Assembly: GCA_013140875.1 (NCBI GenBank)
Contig: JABFSB010000282.1
Location: 1-5,691, forward strand
Length of the DNA stretch: 5,691 nt
Reading direction: 5' to 3'
DNA from: Acidobacteriota bacterium
GTDB taxonomy: Bacteria; Acidobacteriota; Blastocatellia; Pyrinomonadales; Pyrinomonadaceae
Part shown: piece by piece, positions 1 to 5,007 of the stretch
Numbering within the stretch: the first letter of the stretch is position 1
Layout of the letters: each line of letters opens with the position of its first letter
The notes under the pieces: model-generated
Seen by the model: the letters and a program-made list of their open reading frames with translations, nothing else
What the model was told of the DNA's origin: nothing
Database searches by the model: none
Made by a program: the position numbers and the translations under genes

Positions 1-726
1 GTTAAGGCCTTTGGCAACAAGGCTCGGATCTTTGAAGAAAAATCCCGTGGAGTTGCGAGCGTTTTCGGCATCGCTTACGAAGATGGCTTGTTTCGTTTAT
101 ACAAGGACGGAATAGAAGTATCGGCGGGACCGTCGAAACGTAACTTTTTTAAGTATCTTAACAGTGCTCTGCGGCTGGAAGTGGCCGAATTTGTCCACGA
201 CCGTATTTTTATACACGCTGGTGTCGTCGGATGGAAGGGAAGGGCGATAATCATTCCCGGAACGAGTTTTGTGGGAAAATCGACCCTGACGGCTGAGCTG
301 GTTAAGGCTGGTGCGGAATATTACTCGGATGAGTACGCCGTTTGTGAACCCGATGGAACCGTAAGCCCTTTTCCGCGTCACATTTCGATGCGATACTTTG
401 GGGCGACACGCGAGAAAGACGTTTCGATTGAAGAACTTGGCGGAAAGTTAGGAACCGACCCGTTACCGGTCGGAATGGTTCTTTTTACGGCATTTTCACG
501 GGGTGCGAAATGGCAACCCGAGATAATCAGTGCCGGCCGGGGTATTATGGAACTGATTCCGAATACGCTGACAATGCGGCGTGACCCGGCTTTTTCGTTG
601 AAAGTATTGGATTTAATCGCCCGACGTGCAATAATAGTCAAAAGTCCGAGGGGTGACGCGAAGAAATTCGCAAAATTCCTGTTGGATTTTTTTGACAATC
701 ACTATAAATTAGCTAAAATGACGTAA
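1..726 (+). CDS. HPr-kinase-related P-loop protein, 5'-truncated by the window edge
   Basis: The reading frame is open from base 1 to a TAA stop at 724..726, giving 241 visible residues, so the true start lies upstream of the window; the in-frame TTG at 88 is probably internal. The fragment shows a strand ending in HAGVV (about residues 72-76), a Walker A loop GTSFVGKST (residues 87-95, bases 259..285) followed by a helix TLTAELVKAGA, and YYSDEYAV (about 107-114), which corresponds to the strand carrying the catalytic acidic pair of HPr kinase/phosphorylase. This layout is typical of HprK-related kinases found beside PqqD proteins in lasso-peptide and other RiPP loci, some of which (such as ThcoK) are known to phosphorylate a serine of the precursor peptide. 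It is unlikely to be the classical HPr kinase, because the gene sits just upstream of a PqqD-hybrid gene and the loop is GKST rather than GKSE. Substrate and activity are inferred. The last codons carry a promoter for the next gene. Confidence 0.75.
   Translation, partial: VKAFGNKARIFEEKSRGVASVFGIAYEDGLFRLYKDGIEVSAGPSKRNFFKYLNSALRLEVAEFVHDRIFIHAGVVGWKGRAIIIPGTSFVGKSTLTAELVKAGAEYYSDEYAVCEPDGTVSPFPRHISMRYFGATREKDVSIEELGGKLGTDPLPVGMVLFTAFSRGAKWQPEIISAGRGIMELIPNTLTMRRDPAFSLKVLDLIARRAIIVKSPRGDAKKFAKFLLDFFDNHYKLAKMT
692..719 (+). promoter_or_regulatory. Sigma70-type promoter for the PqqD-hybrid gene
   Basis: A perfect -35 box TTGACA (692..697) and a -10 box TAAAAT (714..719, one mismatch to TATAAT) are separated by 16 bases. 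Both lie inside the last codons of the kinase gene, in an AT-rich stretch. The expected transcription start is around base 726, about 36 bases before the ATG of the next gene. This would let the small gene be transcribed independently of the kinase. The match is strong by eye, but no transcription data are available. Confidence 0.65.
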
Positions 727-740
727 CTCTATTAGAGTTA
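724..740. promoter_or_regulatory. Perfect 7+7 palindrome at the predicted transcription start
   Basis: TAACTCT (724..730), a 3-base spacer ATT, and AGAGTTA (734..740) form a perfect inverted repeat that begins on the stop codon of the kinase gene. It lies immediately downstream of the -10 box and 11 bases before the Shine-Dalgarno sequence. It could be an operator for a dimeric repressor placed over the start of transcription, or a small 5' hairpin stabilising the message. It is too AT-rich and has no T-run, so it is not a terminator. Confidence 0.45.
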
Positions 741-751
741 GGTATTTGTTT

Positions 752-758
752 GGAGGAG
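752..758 (+). promoter_or_regulatory. Strong ribosome binding site that fixes the start of the PqqD-hybrid gene
   Basis: GGAGGAG ends three bases before the ATG at 762. The Shine-Dalgarno core is about as strong as it can be. It shows that the ATG at 762 is the start, not the in-frame TTG at 750, which overlaps the binding site itself. Confidence 0.8.
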
Positions 759-761
759 AAG

Positions 762-1247
762 ATGAAAAACCCGCAAAATCCCGTCGCCCGTAAATCGGGC
801 CTGGTCATCCAAGAGGTGCCTGAAGAAGTGTTGGTGTACGATATGAACACCAACAAAGCCCACTGTTTAAACAAGACTGCTGCTCTAGTTTGGAGATCTT
901 GTGACGGAAATCGTTCTGTTTCTGAGATCGCCAACCATGTGGGTTCGCTGTCCGGCGAAAGGGTGACAGATGATTTTGTATGGCTTGCAATCGATCAGCT
1001 GAACGAGAACGACCTGCTGGAAAAGCAAATCGAAGCCGATTTCAGGGGCCTGTCGCGTCGCGATGTTATCAAACGTATTGGTTTGACCTCGATGGTCGCT
1101 CTTCCGGTTATCGCTTCGCTGATAGCTCCGCCGACCGCGATGGCGGCGGCTTCGTGCAACTGTAATCAGAATTTCGATTGCACGGTCGCTCCGAACCTGG
1201 GTTGTCCGGCAAACACGTGTAACGGAAACGGTTTGTGCCGTCCGTAA
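762..1247 (+). CDS. PqqD-domain protein with internal twin-arginine/export segment and six-cysteine tail
   Basis: This 161-residue protein has three parts. Residues about 12-90 match the PqqD fold, the RiPP recognition element: a short hairpin (LVIQEVPEEVLVYDMNTNKAHCL), then NKTAALVWRSCDGNRSVSEIA, then a winged-helix end (DDFVWLAIDQLNENDLLE). Residues 98-104, SRRDVIK, resemble the Tat consensus (S/T)RRxFLK, and a hydrophobic stretch to about residue 128 ends with AMA and AAAS, as at a signal-peptidase site. Residues 131-161 form a tail with cysteines at 132, 134, 140, 148, 153 and 159 (CxC-x5-C-x7-C-x4-C-x5-C), rich in Asn and Gly. Stand-alone PqqD proteins are about 90 residues and lack the last two parts. 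The start is set by GGAGGAG at 752..758. I infer a precursor-like protein whose N-terminal domain recruits modifying enzymes or a chaperone, and whose tail is exported and disulfide-bonded or otherwise modified. The alternative is a membrane-anchored protein with a Cys-rich outer face. The domain calls are good; the function is not established. Confidence 0.8.
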   Translation: MKNPQNPVARKSGLVIQEVPEEVLVYDMNTNKAHCLNKTAALVWRSCDGNRSVSEIANHVGSLSGERVTDDFVWLAIDQLNENDLLEKQIEADFRGLSRRDVIKRIGLTSMVALPVIASLIAPPTAMAAASCNCNQNFDCTVAPNLGCPANTCNGNGLCRP

Positions 1248-1272
1248 AATCCTTCGGGTCCTCGAATTTTGT

Positions 1273-1305
1273 GAGCAGCAAGCACGTTATGTTTGCTGCT
1301 CTTTT
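1273..1305 (+). terminator. Rho-independent terminator/attenuator after the PqqD-hybrid gene
   Basis: GAGCAGCAA (1273..1281) pairs perfectly with TTGCTGCTC (1293..1301). Three more pairs, one of them G-U, close a loop of about five bases (1285..1289), and TTTT (1302..1305) follows. It starts 26 bases after the stop codon of the hybrid gene and ends before the ribosome binding site of the nucleotidyltransferase gene. It would end most transcripts of the small gene and let a fraction read into the next one. The short T-run suggests incomplete termination. Confidence 0.75.
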
Positions 1306-1310
1306 GTATT

Positions 1311-1314
1311 GGAG
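1311..1314 (+). promoter_or_regulatory. Ribosome binding site deciding the GTG start of the nucleotidyltransferase
   Basis: GGAG sits five bases before the GTG at 1320. The overlapping ATG at 1318 is followed at once by TGA, so it cannot be used. The upstream in-frame TTG at 1293 lies in the terminator stem and has no Shine-Dalgarno sequence. Confidence 0.65.
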
Positions 1315-1319
1315 TTAAT

Positions 1320-2198
1320 GTGAGTTCGCCGTCCAAAGAGCATCCAACCGACGATCGCTGGAATCGGCTCTTTGCCCGCAAGCTGGAGATGGAAACTATC
1401 GAAGCCTTTCGATTCTTTCGCGGGAACGGGATTGAACCTGTACTCATTAAGGGCTGGGCCGCGGCGCGAAACTATCCGGATGATACGCCCAGGACGTATA
1501 CGGATATCGATATCGCGGTTGCGGCAAGCGATCACGAGAAAGCAAAGGAACTTCTTGCGTCCGAGCGAGGAAAAAAGATCGCGGTCGATCTGCACAGGGA
1601 ACTCAGGCATCTTGACACCAGGTCGTGGACCGGTTTATTGGCGGATTCCATCGAGGTAGAACTGGATGGTTATCCGATCCGGGTGCCTTCGGCGGAAGAC
1701 CATCTACGCATCCTTGCCGTCCATTGGCTAAACGACGGCGGGGAGAGAAAAGACCGCCTTTGGGATATTTACTATGCCGTCGACCGTCGACCGTCCGACT
1801 TCAGCTGGGATCGTTGTTTGGGCGTTGTCGACGAAGTACGGCGTCAGTGGGTTGTTGCCGCGATCGGACTTACCCACAAGTACCTAGGACTAAATCTCAC
1901 CGGACTACCCTTCGAAAAAGAGGCGAATGAGGTTCCCGCGTGGCTTTCTAAAACGGTGGAAAAAGAATGGAATTCGGGCGTCCTGCACCGGTCGCTGCAT
2001 ACATCTCTGAACGATCCGCTTGAGTTCTTTCGTCAGCTTCGAAAACGATTTCCACCCAACCCGCTTCAGGCAATGATCGAGCAGGAAGGCCGTATAACCG
2101 CAAGGTCGAGGCTTCCGTATCAGCTCGGCAGTATGAAGAACCGGATGCTGCCTTCGATAAAAGGCCTGTTAGAAACTATCCGGCTTAAGTCCCGATGA
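1320..2198 (+). CDS. NTP_transf_5-type minimal nucleotidyltransferase family protein
   Basis: From the GTG at 1320 the product has 292 residues. The N-terminal half carries the features of the NTP_transf_5 family: VLIKGWAAARNYP (41-53), R58 followed by TDIDIAV (61-67) with the acidic DxD pair D62/D64 expected to hold metal and nucleotide, VDLHREL (89-95), and IRVPSAEDHLRILAVHW (120-136) with WDIYYAV (148-154). Proteins of this family transfer nucleotides or are poorly characterised, and they are often encoded in lasso-peptide and other PqqD-containing clusters. The C-terminal third (about 200-292) is basic, and I recognise nothing in it. The gene follows the PqqD-hybrid gene after a terminator, and its stop overlaps the tsaB start (ATGA, 2195..2198), implying translational coupling downstream. 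I infer that it acts on the hybrid protein or its tail; the position next to tsaB-rimI leaves room for another role. Confidence 0.7.
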   Translation: MSSPSKEHPTDDRWNRLFARKLEMETIEAFRFFRGNGIEPVLIKGWAAARNYPDDTPRTYTDIDIAVAASDHEKAKELLASERGKKIAVDLHRELRHLDTRSWTGLLADSIEVELDGYPIRVPSAEDHLRILAVHWLNDGGERKDRLWDIYYAVDRRPSDFSWDRCLGVVDEVRRQWVVAAIGLTHKYLGLNLTGLPFEKEANEVPAWLSKTVEKEWNSGVLHRSLHTSLNDPLEFFRQLRKRFPPNPLQAMIEQEGRITARSRLPYQLGSMKNRMLPSIKGLLETIRLKSR

Positions 2199-2848
2199 TG
2201 CGATCAAAAATACTCGCGATCGAGGCCGCGATCGGCGGCGGCAGCGTAGCTTTGCTCAGCGGCGACGCCGTACTGCAAAGTTGGCATAGTACCGAGGCCC
2301 CGGCGCGTTCCGAGGAGCTTCTGGCTCGAATCTCCGACATAATTGGAGCAGCCGGTATCGAAAGGGAAGAACTGACGGGGATCGCGGTGTCGAACGGACC
2401 GGGAAGCTATACGGGCATCAGGATCGGCCTCGCGACCGCGATCGGGCTGGGCCGGTCTCTCGGCGTTCCTTGCGTCGGAGTTTCGGCTTTGCGGGCAATT
2501 TCAATAGCCTCGGGCGGCCCGTCCCGGCGCAATCAGGTTTTGGTCCCTATCGGCCGCGACGGATATTGCTGGCAAACATTCGAAAATGGCGTTCAAACCG
2601 GATTAGCGAGGACTGGAAACCTGGACACATTTGCCTCCGAGATTCGAATAGAACCCGATTCCATCATCTATGCCCACGGAGAAGTGTATCCGCTGCTCGC
2701 TGGCATCGAATCGATTCGCGATCATGTGGTCGACGCGGGGCGAGATATCGCCGTTTCGATAGGATTAGCGTCTGTGTCCATTGATGACGGGCTTCAGCCT
2801 TTTTACGCCCGTGACATTCCGATCCTGCCGGCGGGAGAAAAGGTTTGA
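2195..2848 (+). CDS. tsaB: tRNA threonylcarbamoyladenosine biosynthesis protein TsaB
   Basis: The 217-residue product matches TsaB, the ASKHA-fold partner of TsaD and TsaE in making the t6A modification at position 37 of ANN-decoding tRNAs in the cytoplasm. The hallmark is GPGSYTGIRIGLA (residues 68-80), followed by a helix leading to VPCVGVSAL (91-99), with QPFYARDI near the C-terminus resembling the family's P-x-Y-x-R ending. Length is close to the usual 220-230. The start ATG at 2195 overlaps the upstream stop (ATGA); a second ATG follows at 2198. No clear Shine-Dalgarno sequence is seen, consistent with coupling to the upstream gene. The N-terminal strand reads ILAIEAAIGGGSVAL, where ILAIDT(S/A) followed by a few residues and CSVAL is usual, a mild deviation. 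It is followed by rimI, a classic neighbour. Confidence 0.93.
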   Translation: MMRSKILAIEAAIGGGSVALLSGDAVLQSWHSTEAPARSEELLARISDIIGAAGIEREELTGIAVSNGPGSYTGIRIGLATAIGLGRSLGVPCVGVSALRAISIASGGPSRRNQVLVPIGRDGYCWQTFENGVQTGLARTGNLDTFASEIRIEPDSIIYAHGEVYPLLAGIESIRDHVVDAGRDIAVSIGLASVSIDDGLQPFYARDIPILPAGEKV

Positions 2849-3318
2849 CAAATAAGGATGTGACCCTCAGAGACTTTGTCGAAGAAGATATCGATCAGGT
2901 AGTGGCCCTCACTGAGGAACTTGGGCTGAGCCGTTGGTCGCGCGAAGATTATCTGGCGGAACTAGCACGGAGCGATTCTCATATGCACGTCGCGCTTCGG
3001 CTGGAGAAACTGATCGGGTTTATCGTCGGCCGGAATATACCCGGAAGCCGCGACGAAACCGGCCTCGATGCCGAGATATATAATATCGGCGTTCACCGGT
3101 CGGAGCAGGGTTCCGGGGTCGGACGCGTGCTGCTTTGCTCCGTTTTGGACGAATGCCGACGTAAAAACGTCCAGTTAGTGTGGCTTGAAGTGAGAGTTAA
3201 AAACGCAAACGCGATCTCTTTTTACGAAAAAGCCGGATTTACGCAGTTTGCGGCCCGTCCAAAATTCTATACCGATCCGCCCGACGACGGTATTGTAATG
3301 CGGCTTTCTTTAGTTTGA
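2845..3318 (+). CDS. rimI: Ribosomal protein S18 alanine N-acetyltransferase RimI (GNAT family)
   Basis: The 157-residue product is a single GNAT domain. It would transfer acetyl from acetyl-CoA to the N-terminal alanine of ribosomal protein S18. Seen in the sequence: IYNIGVHRSEQGSGVGRVLL (78-97) containing the acetyl-CoA loop QxxGxG (Q88, G91, G93); WLEVRVKNANAISFYEKAGF (113-132), the typical RimI beta5-helix signature; and a RPKFYTDPPDDGIVM ending (138-152) like the R-x-x-YY...(E/D)DA-x-x-M end of RimI. The start is TTG at 2845, overlapping the tsaB stop as TTGA, with GGGAG at 2833..2837 seven bases before it; a GTG at 2860 is a less likely alternative. Pairing with tsaB is widespread in bacteria and strengthens the call over a generic acetyltransferase. 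Confidence 0.9.
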   Translation: MTNKDVTLRDFVEEDIDQVVALTEELGLSRWSREDYLAELARSDSHMHVALRLEKLIGFIVGRNIPGSRDETGLDAEIYNIGVHRSEQGSGVGRVLLCSVLDECRRKNVQLVWLEVRVKNANAISFYEKAGFTQFAARPKFYTDPPDDGIVMRLSLV

Positions 3319-3348
3319 GCACCCGGTTAAATTTTTGTAAAACAATGC

Positions 3349-3378
3349 TTGAAAAGCGGGCTTCGATTGATCTAAAAT
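3349..3378 (+). promoter_or_regulatory. Promoter for the DUF465 gene
   Basis: TTGAAA (3349..3354) and TAAAAT (3373..3378) are 18 bases apart in the otherwise featureless gap between rimI and the DUF465 gene. The predicted start of transcription is near 3385, giving a leader of about 70 bases. The -10 box is identical to the one proposed at 714..719. Confidence 0.5.
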
Positions 3379-3455
3379 GCAAGTTGAGCCCATATCCTTT
3401 ACCCGAAGTACTAGATTTGGGCGAAATTTGATTGAAAAGTGAGGAATATACCGTT

Positions 3456-3686
3456 ATGGACATGTCGGCACCCGACCGGGTAAGAGATGAACTACTGAAA
3501 ATAAATCCCACGTTTCGCGATCTAGTTCACCAGCACACGAACTATGAAGCAAGGCTAGACGAACTTTCCCACCTGACCTACCCAAGCGACGACGAACAGG
3601 TCGAAGAATCCACACTAAAGAAGAAGAAATTACTTGTAAAAGACGAGATCTACGCGATGATGAGCGACTATCAGGTTTCTCACTAA
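3456..3686 (+). CDS. Small DUF465/YdcH-family protein
   Basis: The 76-residue product resembles the DUF465 family (YdcH-like): short cytoplasmic alpha-hairpin proteins of unknown function. The match lies in FRDLVHQHTNYEARLDEL (about 16-33), where the family has a Lx(E/Q)H-x-x-(L/Y)-x-x-x(I/L) helix, and in ESTLKKKKLLVKDEIYAMM (about 51-69), which fits the family ending LKK(x)KLxLKDEI. It is highly charged, with no signal or membrane segment. I chose the ATG at 3456, with GAGG at 3441..3444 upstream at slightly long spacing; a TTG at 3432 would add eight residues, and ATG 3462 is also possible. It appears to be a single-gene unit with its own promoter and terminator. No function can be read from the neighbours. 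Confidence 0.75.
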   Translation: MDMSAPDRVRDELLKINPTFRDLVHQHTNYEARLDELSHLTYPSDDEQVEESTLKKKKLLVKDEIYAMMSDYQVSH

Positions 3687-3711
3687 AATAGCTTTAATCA
3701 CAAAATTTTTG

Positions 3712-3739
3712 AGGGCGGCCGAAATAGTGCCGCCCTTTT
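3712..3739 (+). terminator. Rho-independent terminator between convergent genes
   Basis: AGGGCGGC (3712..3719) and GCCGCCCT (3729..3736) form a perfect eight-pair GC-rich stem with a nine-base loop, running into a T-run (3736..3739) and then CTATT. It lies 25 bases after the DUF465 stop. The same stem sits just beyond the stop codon of the minus-strand propeller gene (3740..3742) and may serve it too. In that direction the stem is followed by CTCAAAAATTTT rather than a clean T-run, so it should work less well. Confidence 0.85.
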
Positions 3740-4837
3740 CTATTCGGTACAATCGCCAAGCGAATATAGATCCAGCGAAAAAAGCGTGCTGAGAACAAAA
3801 GTTCGGTTGCGAACAAAAACGGGAAGGCGGTTTATCAAATCGATGTCCGATGCGGGAATAGTATCGGTAACCTTGCCTTTTAAAAGATCGATAACATAGG
3901 CCGAATTTTCGCCATTCATTAAAACGACAAAATGGTCGTCGATCGTAAGCCCGCCTTCGACTACTCGTCCGGTCAGGCGTCTTTTCCATATCACGTCGCC
4001 GTTATAATCCGACAGAAGATAAACGAAATTATCCAGCGAAGTTACCAGGATTCCGCCGTTCACTTCGGAAACAGAAGATACGCCCGCGCCGCTTTTGAAT
4101 CGCCAGATCGATCTGGCTACCTGGGAGCCGAACAGCGTTACGTTTCCTCGCTCATCGCCGGCCGCAATGCCTTCGTTCTTTAGAAAAGCAACCGCTGTCG
4201 GAACAAATTCGGTCGCTTGCCTGGAAAGAATGCCGCCGGTCTTGGCTGAAACCACCGTCAGGTTTTTGTCGCCCGTTGCCAGCACGACACTCGTGGATGA
4301 AAAAGACGGCCGCGAGCTCAGTTTGCCAAAGGGACCGGCCTGCCACTGGATCTGCCCCTTGGCCCTGTCAATTAGCATTATCTCGCCGCGGCTGTTAACC
4401 GCTGCAATACTTCCGTTGATCCGTCCCAGAAAATAGCGTTCGGAGTAGGGAAGTTTGGTCGACCATATCGGAATGCCCGATTCCTTGCTAAAAAGCCTGA
4501 TCGTCGATCCGTCAACCGCGTTTCCATCGCCGACAGAGTTTGTCACGGTTACCGCTCCCGCTTCGGTCAAGGCGATGCCGGATACAAATTCACCGCCCAG
4601 CTCGACCCTCCAAAGAATGCGTAAATTCCTGCTCTCAAAACCTGAGAATGTGCCATTTACGGTTCCGGCATAGATCCGGTCTCCGTCTGAAGCAAGTACG
4701 CCCGTTACCGGCGTAGACGGAAGCTGAAGCGTCGCGCATTTAACGATCGCAGCCGGCTTTTGCTCACCGATTTGAGCAAAAACGCAGTGCACCTGCAAAA
4801 ACAAGATCGCGAATGAAATTAAGAACCGAAATGACAT
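3740..4837 (-). CDS. Secreted PQQ-type beta-propeller repeat protein
   Basis: The 365-residue product begins with a Sec-type signal peptide: a basic start (MSFR), a hydrophobic core (LISFAILFLQV) and a likely cut after VFA (residues 19-21). The rest is made of roughly 40-residue units with the PQQ/WD40-like pattern of a small hydrophobic strand, then G-x-(L/V)-x-x-(L/I/F), then (K/N)-x-G-x-(I/V)-x-W. Examples are NGTFSGFESRNLRILWRVEL (61-80), TIRLFSKESGIPIWSTKL (112-129), GEIMLIDRAKGQIQWQ (151-166), GNVTLFGSQVARSIWRF (231-247) and FVYLLSDYNGDVIWKRRL (271-288). I count seven to eight blades, so a closed propeller is likely. BamB of the outer-membrane assembly machine has this fold and size, but here the cysteine at 18 is preceded by QVH, not a lipobox, so a BamB call is not supported. 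Dehydrogenase catalytic residues are not evident. It is probably periplasmic and acts by protein binding. The Shine-Dalgarno sequence is weak. Confidence 0.75.
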   Translation of the reverse strand: MSFRFLISFAILFLQVHCVFAQIGEQKPAAIVKCATLQLPSTPVTGVLASDGDRIYAGTVNGTFSGFESRNLRILWRVELGGEFVSGIALTEAGAVTVTNSVGDGNAVDGSTIRLFSKESGIPIWSTKLPYSERYFLGRINGSIAAVNSRGEIMLIDRAKGQIQWQAGPFGKLSSRPSFSSTSVVLATGDKNLTVVSAKTGGILSRQATEFVPTAVAFLKNEGIAAGDERGNVTLFGSQVARSIWRFKSGAGVSSVSEVNGGILVTSLDNFVYLLSDYNGDVIWKRRLTGRVVEGGLTIDDHFVVLMNGENSAYVIDLLKGKVTDTIPASDIDLINRLPVFVRNRTFVLSTLFSLDLYSLGDCTE

Positions 4838-4847
4838 TTGTTGGCCT

Positions 4848-4864
4848 AACCGTCATAAACGGTT
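4848..4864. repeat. Short inverted repeat in the leader of the propeller gene
   Basis: AACCGT (4848..4853), spacer CATAA, ACGGTT (4859..4864). On the minus strand it ends about ten bases before the propeller ATG and covers the only purine-rich stretch that could act as its ribosome binding site. It could be an operator or a small translational hairpin, but a six-base repeat can also arise by chance. Confidence 0.35.
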
Positions 4865-4910
4865 GGAAACGATGGCGCTTATCCCCTTGAGAGTACTCCG
4901 AAGAAGTCAA

Positions 4911-4919
4911 ATTTTATCA
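4911..4919 (-). promoter_or_regulatory. Candidate extended -10 promoter for the propeller gene
   Basis: Read on the minus strand the bases are TGATAAAAT: a TAAAAT -10 box (4916..4911) preceded by TGn. No good -35 box lies 16-18 bases further upstream, which is acceptable for an extended -10 promoter. Transcription would start near 4904, about 67 bases before the ATG. Confidence 0.35.
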
Positions 4920-4927
4920 CAAGACAC

Positions 4928-4957
4928 TTGACCACCCTAGATTGATGAATGTACTAT
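4928..4957 (+). promoter_or_regulatory. Candidate promoter for ssb
   Basis: TTGACC (4928..4933) and TACTAT (4952..4957) are 18 bases apart, upstream of the ssb ribosome binding site. The -10 box is a weak match (four of six). It is arranged back-to-back with the candidate minus-strand promoter at 4911..4919. Confidence 0.4.
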
Positions 4958-5007
4958 CCGACAAAGTTCGCTAACAATTTATTTGATGTTCGGAGAGAGC
5001 TAATTTT

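Noticed and set aside
88..90. TTG at 88 as the start of the kinase-like gene
   Set aside because: The frame is open to base 1 with plausible coding sequence and there is no ribosome binding site before 88; the gene is cut by the window edge.
703..708. TATAAA as the -10 box of the promoter before the hybrid gene
   Set aside because: It is only five bases from TTGACA; TAAAAT at 714..719 has the right 16-base spacing.
750..761. TTG at 750 as the start of the PqqD-hybrid gene
   Set aside because: It overlaps the GGAGGAG ribosome binding site, which is properly placed for ATG 762.
762..1247. The hybrid protein as the product of a frameshift or an accidental extension of a normal PqqD gene
   Set aside because: The RR motif, hydrophobic run, cleavage-like AMA and six evenly spaced cysteines form a coherent ending, and a terminator follows 26 bases after the stop.
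762..1247. A lasso-peptide precursor hidden in the tail
   Set aside because: There is no clear Gly-start core with an Asp/Glu seven to nine residues later, and no lasso cyclase or leader peptidase in the window; the cysteine-rich pattern points elsewhere.
1293..1319. An in-frame TTG start at 1293 for the nucleotidyltransferase
   Set aside because: It lies in the 3' arm of the terminator stem, has no Shine-Dalgarno sequence and would add nine residues with no family match; GTG 1320 with GGAG five bases upstream fits better.
1166..1610. Minus-strand open frames opposite the hybrid and nucleotidyltransferase genes
   Set aside because: They lie antisense to well-supported genes, cross the terminator and show no recognisable family features.
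3388..3422. A GCCCA/TGGGC pairing in the DUF465 leader as a riboswitch-like structure
   Set aside because: Only five pairs across a long loop with no further helices; not above what chance would give.
3740..4837. Lipoprotein signal in the propeller protein
   Set aside because: The residues before C18 are QVH, which do not fit the lipobox pattern; a signal-peptidase-I site after VFA is more likely.
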